A DNA stretch of 8,753 nucleotides from Bacillota bacterium (GTDB lineage: Bacteria; Bacillota; Clostridia; Clostridiales; Clostridiaceae): contig JAUZPH010000134.1 in the NCBI GenBank assembly GCA_030706065.1, forward strand, positions 1-8,753. The letters run 5' to 3'. The position numbers and the translations under genes are program-made. Position 1 is the stretch's first letter, and each line of letters starts with the position of its first letter. A model generated the notes under the pieces. That model was given only the letters and a program-made list of their open reading frames with translations, ran no database searches and was not told where the DNA came from. Below, piece by piece: positions 1 to 5,562 of the stretch.

Positions 1-479
1 CGGCTTCATCAAAGCAGGCACCGGAGATAGTTGACTTAAACCTGCAGAGAATATTAAGCCAGACTGAGATTTATTCCGGTATATATGCCAGGGTATCTGT
101 AAGGTTCTTCGCCTATGCTTCAAATGAGAAAAAAGGGATAGGCTGCGGATTAGGACCTGTCCAAAAGATTCAAGATGGAGAGCCCTTAGGAGGAATGGTA
201 TCTGAAGCTGCGGCTTTCGGTGAAAATTCAGGAGGGTATAGTCCTTATTGTGGACAAGCCAATGTATCCACACAAAAATCAACAACTTATCCACAACAAC
301 CTGTGTATAACCCTCGGATACCTGTGGATAATTCACAGCTGCCTGTATATTATCCGCAGCAGTCCGTATATCAGCAAGCAGCTTACCCTGGACCGCAGCA
401 GCCCCTATACCATCAGCAAACTCCTGTTATTGACCCCATAACAGGAGCACCGGTTAATGGTGGTGTTATGGGACTATGA
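1..479 (+). CDS. Phage DUF2815-type ssDNA-binding protein, 3' part only
   Basis: The reading frame is open from base 3 to the TGA at 477-479, so the gene enters from outside the window; the internal ATG at 195 is not its start. The part before that ATG carries a pattern that I know from DUF2815 phage proteins: an EIYSGIYARVSVRFFAY strand pair, then a GIGCGLGPVQKIQDGEPLGG stretch. Members of this family are predicted OB-fold-like single-stranded-DNA-binding proteins and usually lie just upstream of a phage family A polymerase, as here. The stop overlaps the polymerase start as ATGA, which implies translational coupling. The last 65 or so residues are odd: a low-complexity tail rich in Pro, Gln and Tyr, with recurring YPQQPVY-like units, presumably disordered. 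The family call is firm. The ssDNA-binding role is inferred from the family and context. Confidence 0.8.
   Translation, partial: ASSKQAPEIVDLNLQRILSQTEIYSGIYARVSVRFFAYASNEKKGIGCGLGPVQKIQDGEPLGGMVSEAAAFGENSGGYSPYCGQANVSTQKSTTYPQQPVYNPRIPVDNSQLPVYYPQQSVYQQAAYPGPQQPLYHQQTPVIDPITGAPVNGGVMGL
421..447 (+). repeat. Perfect 10-bp inverted repeat just before the polymerase start
   Basis: CTCCTGTTAT at 421-430 and ATAACAGGAG at 438-447 are perfectly complementary around a 7-base loop. The hairpin lies inside the last codons of the ssDNA-binding gene, 28 bases before the polymerase ATG. It has no T-tract, so it is not an intrinsic terminator. It could pause ribosomes, block nuclease decay or set the ratio of the two overlapping genes. 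The pairing is seen directly; the role is inference. Confidence 0.6.
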
Positions 480-2449
480 GGCATTTATCAATAGATATAG
501 AAACATACTCTTCAATAGACCTTAAGAAAAGTGGACTGTACAAATATGTGCAGTCCCTTGATTTCCAAATATTATTGTTTGCATACAGCTTTGATGGAAC
601 TTCTGTAGAGACTATCGACGTGGCTCAGGGAGAAACACTGCCAATCGATGTAGTTGCTGGACTCCAGGATCCTGATGTAGTTAAACATGCCTACAATGCA
701 GCATTTGAATGGTATGCACTGAATAAATTCTACTACTCGCCATTGGAGCAGTGGAGATGCACCATGCTTCACGGTCTCTACTGTGGGTATACTGCCGGGC
801 TTGCTGCCACTGCTGTGGCCTTGGGCCTTCCGGAAAATAAAAGAAAATTGAGTACAGGTTCTGCCCTGATTAAAACCTTCTGTGTGCCGGTGAAGCCGAC
901 GGCTAGTAATGGACAGAGGACGAGAAATCTTCCTTATCATGAGCCGGAAAAGTGGAAGTTATTTAAAGAATACTGCAGGCAGGACGTTGTTACGGAGATG
1001 GAGATTGAAAGAAGATTATCTAACTTCCCAGTTCCAGAGCAGGAGCAAAAGTTATGGGAGCTGGATCAAAGGATTAATGTGTATGGGGTTAAGGTGGACC
1101 AGGAGCTTATAGAAGGTGCGCTGTTTTGCAGCGAGCAAATTACCGGTGAGCTTATACAGGAGGCCATAGAACTCTCGGGGTTAGAGAATCCCAAAAGTGT
1201 TAAACAGCTTACGACGTGGCTGGAAGAGGAAACCGGCCAGGAGGTTTCTAATCTTCAAAAGGGTACCGTTAAAGAGATGATTGAATCAACAAACAGCGAG
1301 GCAGCAAAACGTATGCTTGAAATACGCCAGGAGATCTCCAAGACAAGTGTGAAAAAATACAGTGCTATGGCTGAGGTCGTATGCTGCGACGGCAGGGTGA
1401 GAGGCCTTCTGCAGTTTTATGGAGCCAACAGGACAGGCCGATGGGCGGGAAGACTGGTGCAGGTGCAGAATCTTCCGAAGAACTATCTTGAAACTTTATC
1501 CTATGCTCGGGTTTGTGTTAAAGAAAGGAAAGTTGATGCACTAAGAATGATTTATGGGAATGTGACGGATACGTTGTCTCAGCTCATTAGAACCGCTTTT
1601 ATACCTTCAGGGGGAAATGTATTCCTTGTTGCTGACTTTTCGGCCATTGAGGCTCGGGTTATTGCCTGGCTTGCAGGTGAACAGTGGAGGCTTGACGTAT
1701 TTGCAACTCATGGAAGGATTTATGAAGCTTCAGCTTCCCAGATGTTTGGGGTGCCGATAGAAAAGATAGCAAAAGGCAATCCGGAATACGCGCTGCGGCA
1801 GAAGGGAAAAGTGGCTGAACTCGCTCTTGGTTATCAAGGGGCCTCCGGTGCACTTATGGCTATGGGAGCTTTAAAGATGGGACTGTCGGAAGAGGAACTT
1901 CCGGAAATCGTAAAGCGTTGGAGGGCTGCAAATAAAAGAATTGTAGACCTATGGTACAACTTGGAAAGTACCGCCTTGGAGGTAATGAGAACAGATGAGC
2001 CAACAGGGGTTAAGGGGCTGCTGATAGCCAGGGAAGCTGATTATAACAACAAGCAGGACTTTCTCACCATAACTCTTCCAAGCAAAAGGAAACTATTTTA
2101 TGCCCAGCCTTTTATTCAAAAAAATGAGCTTGGACGGGAGGCTCTATATTATAGAGGCATCAATCAAGACTCAAAGAAGTGGGAGAATATAGCAACCTAT
2201 GGTGGTAAACTAACGGAAAATATAGTCCAGGCTATAGCCAGGGATTGCCTTGCAGAAAGCTTGAAAAGGCTTGAAGCTGCAGGATATCAAACAGTTATTC
2301 ATGTTCATGATGAGGTCATATTAGATGCGCCCAAAGATATGGCTGACTTAAAAATTGTAACAGAAATTATGGGACAACCTATTCCTTGGGCTCCAGGACT
2401 GTTGCTTAGAGCCGATGGGTACGAAACCGAATTTTACAAGAAGGCATAA
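476..2449 (+). CDS. Phage family A DNA polymerase with 3'-5' exonuclease
   Basis: A 657-residue replicative polymerase of the phage PolA-like type, copying phage DNA with the ssDNA-binding protein encoded upstream. The N-terminal DEDDy exonuclease is intact: Exo I D7-I-E9, Exo II around N74-AAF-E78 (Glu where Pol I has Asp, as I recall from phage relatives), and Exo III Y166-xxx-D170. The polymerase domain shows the TGRW element (320-323), motif A with D387 in VADFSAIEARVIAW, motif B R441-xxx-K445-(x7)-Y453, and motif C H611-D612-E613. There is no 5' nuclease domain, as expected for this phage type. The residue aligning with Pol I Phe762 is Leu449. The ATG overlaps the upstream stop (ATGA). 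The only Shine-Dalgarno-like run is GGTGGTG near 460, so coupled translation is likely. The product is full length with no frameshift. Confidence 0.93.
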   Translation: MRHLSIDIETYSSIDLKKSGLYKYVQSLDFQILLFAYSFDGTSVETIDVAQGETLPIDVVAGLQDPDVVKHAYNAAFEWYALNKFYYSPLEQWRCTMLHGLYCGYTAGLAATAVALGLPENKRKLSTGSALIKTFCVPVKPTASNGQRTRNLPYHEPEKWKLFKEYCRQDVVTEMEIERRLSNFPVPEQEQKLWELDQRINVYGVKVDQELIEGALFCSEQITGELIQEAIELSGLENPKSVKQLTTWLEEETGQEVSNLQKGTVKEMIESTNSEAAKRMLEIRQEISKTSVKKYSAMAEVVCCDGRVRGLLQFYGANRTGRWAGRLVQVQNLPKNYLETLSYARVCVKERKVDALRMIYGNVTDTLSQLIRTAFIPSGGNVFLVADFSAIEARVIAWLAGEQWRLDVFATHGRIYEASASQMFGVPIEKIAKGNPEYALRQKGKVAELALGYQGASGALMAMGALKMGLSEEELPEIVKRWRAANKRIVDLWYNLESTALEVMRTDEPTGVKGLLIAREADYNNKQDFLTITLPSKRKLFYAQPFIQKNELGREALYYRGINQDSKKWENIATYGGKLTENIVQAIARDCLAESLKRLEAAGYQTVIHVHDEVILDAPKDMADLKIVTEIMGQPIPWAPGLLLRADGYETEFYKKA

Positions 2450-2669
2450 GGATTAATAAAGGACAATGTTCTTTGAAAATTGAATAATATGGTGTTATCA
2501 ATATGATGTTCACTCCAATTATAAGAGTCATAGATAAAGTATAAGGTATAGTCTAGTTGGAAGTTAATTCCGGTCGTAGAATTTGAAGTAACAAAGGTTA
2601 CATTAAGGCGGTATCTTTTATTTGAAGATTCTTATTAAGCATAGCTAAAATAAAGCTTACATAATTTTC
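2450..2669. other. Spacer between phage polymerase and PadR operon, no gene
   Basis: No credible open frame is present in this stretch. It holds a boxA-like motif (2467-2479) and two small hairpins: GGAA(gttaa)TTCC near 2560-2572, and GTAAC-aaag-GTTAC at 2588-2601. Base composition drops from the richer phage block to AT-rich DNA here. No terminator with a T-tract is seen after the polymerase stop, so phage transcripts could read through. The junction of prophage and host sequence probably lies in this spacer, but I see no attachment-site repeat. Confidence 0.6.
2467..2479 (+). promoter_or_regulatory. boxA-like antitermination motif
   Basis: TGTTCTTTGAAAA matches, as I recall it, the boxA element of Firmicute rRNA leaders and spacers. 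There, NusB and ribosomal protein S10 load on the RNA and make RNA polymerase resist termination. No rRNA is nearby; the motif lies 18 bases after a phage polymerase gene. It may be a phage antitermination site, or a chance AT-rich match. Confidence 0.35.
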
Positions 2670-2698
2670 TTTACGTACCTAGATTGTCTAAGTATAAT
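2670..2698 (+). promoter_or_regulatory. SigA-type promoter of the padR operon
   Basis: The -35 element TTTACG (2670-2675) and the perfect -10 element TATAAT (2693-2698) are separated by 17 bases. The whole spacer and the -10 lie inside the 44-bp palindrome, so a protein bound there would block RNA polymerase. Transcription would start near 2705, giving a leader of about 34 bases. The GGAGGTG ribosome site (2728-2734) sits 4 bases before the padR ATG. Confidence 0.7.
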
Positions 2699-2719
2699 TA
2701 TACTTAGACAATCTAGGTA
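2676..2719. promoter_or_regulatory. 44-bp perfect palindrome, probable PadR operator
   Basis: The sequence from TACCTAGATTGTCTAAGTAT onward is identical to its own reverse complement for 44 bases, centred between 2697 and 2698. PadR proteins bind as dimers to palindromes over their own promoters; this one covers the -10 and the likely start site. Its length could seat two dimers side by side. The palindrome is seen directly. Autorepression by the adjacent PadR is inference from the family. Confidence 0.8.
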
Positions 2720-2738
2720 TAAATATTGGAGGTGTCCT

Positions 2739-3083
2739 ATGATAATTGATAAGGGGTTGTTAGGTGGAAGTACTATTTTACTATTACTATCTTTGCTCGA
2801 AGAATCAGATAGGTATGGATATGATATAATTAAAGAACTTGAGATCCGTTCTGATAAGGCTTTTCAATTCAAAGAAGGCACACTCCATCCCATTTTACAT
2901 AAACTTGAAAACAGCGGTTATGTAAAATCTTATATGTCCAAAGGTGACACAGGTAAAGAACGCAGATATTATCAAATAACAAAAAGCGGTAAAACACAGC
3001 TTGCTGAGGAAAAGGAAAGGTGGGAGGCGTTTTCGATATCTGTAAACAAGGTAATAGGCGGTGGTGTCAATGCTTTCGCCTAA
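2739..3083 (+). CDS. PadR-family transcriptional regulator
   Basis: This 114-residue protein is a compact PadR winged-helix repressor. The family hallmarks are in order: RYGYDIIKEL (25-34), the recognition segment GTLHPILHKLENSGYV (47-62), and the wing GKERRYYQITKSG (72-84). The C-terminal dimerisation helix is short, as in the subfamily-2 PadR proteins that pair with HAAS-domain genes. It is cytoplasmic and DNA binding. The ATG is set by a strong GGAGGTG site 4 bases upstream. The gene is first in a three-gene operon, directly behind its probable operator. Relatives release DNA on binding small hydrophobic or antimicrobial molecules; the ligand here is unknown. Confidence 0.93.
   Translation: MIIDKGLLGGSTILLLLSLLEESDRYGYDIIKELEIRSDKAFQFKEGTLHPILHKLENSGYVKSYMSKGDTGKERRYYQITKSGKTQLAEEKERWEAFSISVNKVIGGGVNAFA
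3056..3064 (+). promoter_or_regulatory. Ribosome binding site that fixes the start of the HAAS gene
   Basis: AGGCGGTGG resembles AGGAGGTGG and lies 5 bases before the ATG at 3070. The alternative GTG codons at 3061 and 3064 fall inside this site, so they are unlikely starts. The site is inside the end of padR, which suggests coupled translation. Confidence 0.6.
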
Positions 3084-3780
3084 AAGTGATAAGTTCTTAA
3101 AGGACATCCTGTCTTATGTTAAATTCTCTTTTGATAGATATGATATTAGATTAGAACTTGAAGACCACATTTCAGAAAAAGTAGATTATTATATGGAACA
3201 GGGATATGACATGGAAAAAGCCGAGCAGCTCTCTATAAACGATATGGGAGATGCCAAAGAAATTGGAATTGAACTAAATAAACAGCACTATCCAATCCTT
3301 GGCTGGCTATGGAAGATAACAAATGTAACAGTTGGCTTGGCTGTGATATTGAGTATCTTTTTTATTGGAATACCTACCCTCAATTCTTTGTTTCCTCGTA
3401 ATCTTATAAATGACATCCCAAAGTCCAACATAGCTTATAAAATTGATGTGGATAAAAAAGTTAAAATAGATGATATGGTTATTCGATTTACGAATGTTGT
3501 TTACGAAAAGAATGGGGATATGGATATTTTCTATGAGTATTATGATACTAAGCTGTGGGGAATGGGATGGAGTCTTGGCAGTATTGGAAAGATAACAGAT
3601 AACTTAGGAAACACATATATGTCAGGTTCAGGCAGTGTAAGTGGAGGAATAAAATCAAAAGGCAGAGTTACGGTCGATAACTTTTCAAAAGAAGCGGATA
3701 TTTTAATTATAAGTTATGATAGCTATAATAGGAAATACAGAGTTGAAATCCCTCTAAAAGCAGGTGATAATAATGAATAG
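3070..3780 (+). CDS. HAAS-domain (DUF1700-like) membrane protein
   Basis: A 236-residue protein with three parts. Residues 1-75 form a helical HAAS / permease-prefix domain, with the typical ELEDHISEKVDYYMEQGYD...A..LSI.DMGDAKEIG.ELN pattern. Residues 82-104 are one hydrophobic membrane segment. Residues 115-236 form a beta-rich, probably extracellular domain that I do not recognise. HAAS proteins are commonly encoded next to PadR regulators and are thought to act in membrane signalling or to partner with permeases; the exact job is unknown. The gene overlaps padR by 14 bases and the next gene by 8, so the three are one transcript. I prefer ATG 3070 over the upstream in-frame GTG 3061 because of the ribosome site. 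Confidence 0.85.
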   Translation: MLSPKSDKFLKDILSYVKFSFDRYDIRLELEDHISEKVDYYMEQGYDMEKAEQLSINDMGDAKEIGIELNKQHYPILGWLWKITNVTVGLAVILSIFFIGIPTLNSLFPRNLINDIPKSNIAYKIDVDKKVKIDDMVIRFTNVVYEKNGDMDIFYEYYDTKLWGMGWSLGSIGKITDNLGNTYMSGSGSVSGGIKSKGRVTVDNFSKEADILIISYDSYNRKYRVEIPLKAGDNNE

Positions 3781-4318
3781 ATTAAAAAAGGTCATAAGAA
3801 ACATTATTGTCATTACAATCCTGTTTGTTTTGTTATTAATGCGGACAGGCATTTATTTAAGCCCGTTGTCAGCTCATGAACACTCTGAGCGGAGCATACA
3901 TTATGGACCCTCAAAGGTTGCACATATTGAGGATTTTGAAAAAGGAAAATATATACTCGGCAAATATGACAAATGGGTCTCATGCGACACAGTGAATAGA
4001 GAATTGTTTTTCTTTTGGAGATTTGGAGATCAGCCGGTGGGCTTTGAAAATGATAAGACTAAAGCTGTGAGTTATACCTATTCATTTTCTAATCCATATG
4101 ATAAAGCTTATGGAATAGTAAATGATAAAAGGGTTAAAAAGATTGAAATTACCTTAAGTAACGGAGATATCCTTACTCAGACAAATTTCTATGATGATTT
4201 ATTTTTGCTTACCTGGAAGTCAGACGATAACGAAAACACGTTTATGAAGATACTAAGAGGATATGATTCTTACAACAATATAATTTTTGAAGAAAAACAA
4301 CCTTATGAAGAGAAATAA
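3773..4318 (+). CDS. Small membrane-anchored protein of unknown function
   Basis: This 181-residue protein has a basic N-terminus (RLKKVIRN) followed by a hydrophobic helix at about 9-25, so it is either an N-terminal anchor or a signal peptide; I see no lipobox. The remaining 150 residues would lie outside the cell. They are rich in aromatic and charged residues, including a KKIEITLSNGDILTQTNFYDDLFLLTW stretch (122-148), which suggests a small beta domain. I recall similar unnamed proteins next to PadR and HAAS genes but know no function. The ATG at 3773 is preceded by AGGTGA 5 bases upstream; the in-frame GTG at 3764 lies inside that site. The gene overlaps the end of the HAAS gene by 8 bases. 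No terminator follows. Confidence 0.75.
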   Translation: MNRLKKVIRNIIVITILFVLLLMRTGIYLSPLSAHEHSERSIHYGPSKVAHIEDFEKGKYILGKYDKWVSCDTVNRELFFFWRFGDQPVGFENDKTKAVSYTYSFSNPYDKAYGIVNDKRVKKIEITLSNGDILTQTNFYDDLFLLTWKSDDNENTFMKILRGYDSYNNIIFEEKQPYEEK

Positions 4319-4429
4319 TAATTATAGAGATGTATATTTCTTATATGCTGACATATCAATAAAACCCAAATAAAGATTTATCACACCGTATTATTCATTT
4401 GAAGCTTGGCTATATATTTCTAATTTAAT
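4319..4429. other. AT-rich spacer before the structured RNA
   Basis: No gene is present and there is no intrinsic terminator for the padR operon. A weak -10 candidate, TATATT at 4413-4418, would place a start near 4425, just before the first hairpin of the structured RNA. Its -35 is poor, so I do not call a promoter. Confidence 0.4.
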
Positions 4430-4753
4430 GGGGTGCTCCGCTCCAACTCAGGCAGTAGGCCTCGGGGGTCTTTCAGCGGGACAAGCAAAGAGGATTGTCC
4501 CGCTGTTCCCGCTCGTTGCAACCTTTCGTTTTGCTCTAGAGCTCTTGGGTCCTATAGATTTTACCTCATATATATAAAATAAATCATATACCTTTAAAAT
4601 ATAATAGGTTAATCCTATATGTAGTAGTATACGTAATAATCATAATGGCTTGGGCACCATTTCCGCTGCCCGAAAAAGTACAAGCCTCAGCTAACAGATT
4701 CTAAGGTTGCATTCCTTTTCCGTTCCTTCTAAGGCCCGCGGCCTAAGAATCTT
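4430..4753 (+). ncRNA. Structured non-coding RNA candidate, possibly raiA-motif class
   Basis: Two GC-rich segments (4430-4555 and 4647-4753) stand out in AT-rich DNA, joined by about 90 AT-rich bases, with no open frame. Hairpins on the + strand are: GGGGTG/CGCTCC at 4430-4444; AGGC/GCCT near 4450-4462; a perfect 11-bp stem at 4474-4484 with 4495-4505; a two-part stem GGCTT/AAGCC plus GGGCA/TGCCC at 4647-4686; and a 14-bp stem with one A-A mismatch pairing 4696-4710 with 4738-4752. Several pairs are U-G on the + strand and would be A-C on the other, so the + strand is the RNA. The conserved-looking stretch around 4450-4480 reminds me of the clostridial raiA-motif RNA. I cannot confirm that, and the ends are approximate. 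A covariance-model search would decide. Confidence 0.55.
4474..4505 (+). repeat. Perfect 11-bp hairpin stem within the RNA candidate
   Basis: CAGCGGGACAA (4474-4484) pairs perfectly with TTGTCCCGCTG (4495-4505) around a 10-base loop. No T-tract follows, so it is structural rather than a terminator. Confidence 0.75.
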
Positions 4754-4840
4754 AATGAAGTTTTTGATGCTTAATTTCAACGGCTTATTTCCATAATGTG
4801 TTTTTATTGTAACTGCAGGAAAGTAAATGAGGATATTTTA

Positions 4841-4869
4841 TTTCCATGGTTTTATAATTATGTTACAAT
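4841..4869 (+). promoter_or_regulatory. Candidate SigA promoter upstream of a short unit
   Basis: TTTCCA (4841-4846) and TACAAT (4864-4869) are 17 bases apart. The -35 is only partly matched. A transcript starting near 4876 would run about 100 bases to the terminator at 4950-4980. It would contain the hairpin ATATGG/CCATAT (about 4911-4934) and no open frame. It could be a small RNA, or chance in AT-rich DNA. Confidence 0.3.
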
Positions 4870-4949
4870 TTAATAAAAACAAGAGAAGCATCGAAAATAA
4901 ATAGTTAAATATATGGTTTAGCAGAAATCCATATGATTATATTTTATTT

Positions 4950-4980
4950 AGGCCAAGCTATTATATAGCAAGGCTTTTTT
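4950..4980 (+). terminator. Intrinsic terminator
   Basis: AGGCC-aa-GCTAT-tat-ATAGC-aa-GGCTT forms a two-part stem with a symmetric internal loop and runs straight into TTTTTT (4975-4980). It points rightward. It insulates the sigma operon from upstream transcription and could end the structured RNA, the padR operon or the short unit just upstream. Confidence 0.75.
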
Positions 4981-5001
4981 ATTATTGGTATGTAATTATG
5001 A

Positions 5002-5045
5002 ATAGACAAAAAAATTTGTAACTTTTTCGGAAATCCGTTGTCTAT
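5002..5045. repeat. Inverted repeat framing the ECF promoter
   Basis: ATAGACAA (5002-5009) and TTGTCTAT (5038-5045) are exact inverted copies. The right arm contains the -10 element of the sigma promoter. The arms could be a binding site or coincidence. Confidence 0.4.
5017..5044 (+). promoter_or_regulatory. ECF-type promoter of the sigma/anti-sigma operon
   Basis: TGTAAC (5017-5022), followed by a T-run, and GTCTA (5040-5044), with 17 bases between them, match the AAC / GTC layout of autoregulated ECF promoters. No good SigA -10 and -35 pair is seen here. The sigma factor encoded just downstream most likely drives its own operon. I found no second copy of this promoter in the window. Confidence 0.7.
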
Positions 5046-5055
5046 ATAAATGAGA

Positions 5056-5063
5056 GGGGGAGG
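5056..5063 (+). promoter_or_regulatory. Ribosome binding site that fixes the sigma factor start
   Basis: GGGGGAGG lies 4 bases before the ATG at 5068. The in-frame ATG at 5050 is at or next to the expected transcription start and precedes this site, so it cannot be the normal start. Confidence 0.75.
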
Positions 5064-5067
5064 CAGC

Positions 5068-5559
5068 ATGGCTAATATTACGGAAGAGATATATAACAAT
5101 TATAAGAAGCCTATATATAATTACTTTTACAGATCTGTCTTTAACAGCCATACTGCAGAGGAACTGACCCAGGACACCTTCCTGAAGGCATTTAAGTACT
5201 TCAGTAATTTCAGAGGGGAGTCAAGCGTTAAACCCTGGCTCTTTAAGATAGCTCATAATACATACTTGAATTATCTTAAAAAAAGCTCCGGGATGAGGGA
5301 AGAAAATATAGAGGATTTCGATACCGCAGACAGGAGTGATATCTTCTCTAACAGCAATGAGAAAATGATAATAAGGAAGGTACTGAAAAAATTGAATGAT
5401 GACGAAAGAACTCTGATTATACTTAGAGATTTAAACAATCTTACCTATGCTGAAATATCTTCAATCATGGATTACACAGAGGGACAGGTTAAAATCGGAC
5501 TTCACAGGGCAAGAAAAAGGTTCAGGAACTTATATAATATTGAAAATAAGGAGGGGTAG
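5068..5559 (+). CDS. ECF sigma-70 factor
   Basis: This 163-residue sigma factor has the two standard ECF domains. Sigma-2 spans about 5-75: AEELTQDTFLKAFKYFSNFRG is the -10 and core-binding part, and PWLFKIAHNTYLNYLKK is region 2.4. Sigma-4 spans about 100-155, with the helix-turn-helix LTYAEISSIMDYTEGQVKIGLHRARKRF. It directs RNA polymerase to a small regulon in response to an envelope signal. The next gene, 3 bases away, encodes its membrane anti-sigma factor, so the pair works as a sensor switch. An ECF-type promoter directly upstream suggests autoregulation. I cannot assign a subgroup or regulon. Confidence 0.93.
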   Translation: MANITEEIYNNYKKPIYNYFYRSVFNSHTAEELTQDTFLKAFKYFSNFRGESSVKPWLFKIAHNTYLNYLKKSSGMREENIEDFDTADRSDIFSNSNEKMIIRKVLKKLNDDERTLIILRDLNNLTYAEISSIMDYTEGQVKIGLHRARKRFRNLYNIENKEG

Positions 5560-5562
5560 TCT

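Noticed and set aside
195..479. ATG at 195 as the start of a separate 94-residue gene
   Set aside because: The frame is open to the left edge, and the upstream residues match the DUF2815 pattern, so this is the tail of one partial gene.
572..940. Minus-strand frames inside the polymerase gene (572-940, 1659-1853)
   Set aside because: They are shadows of a polymerase with all catalytic motifs intact.
3061..3069. GTG at 3061 as start of the HAAS gene
   Set aside because: It lies inside the probable ribosome site AGGCGGTGG; ATG 3070 has correct spacing.
4430..4753. Terminator or CRISPR-like array as the explanation for the GC-rich stems
   Set aside because: The stems differ from one another, there are no equal repeats and spacers, and no T-tract follows them.
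5050..5067. ATG at 5050 as start of the sigma factor
   Set aside because: It is at the expected transcription start and precedes the ribosome site GGGGGAGG, which serves ATG 5068.
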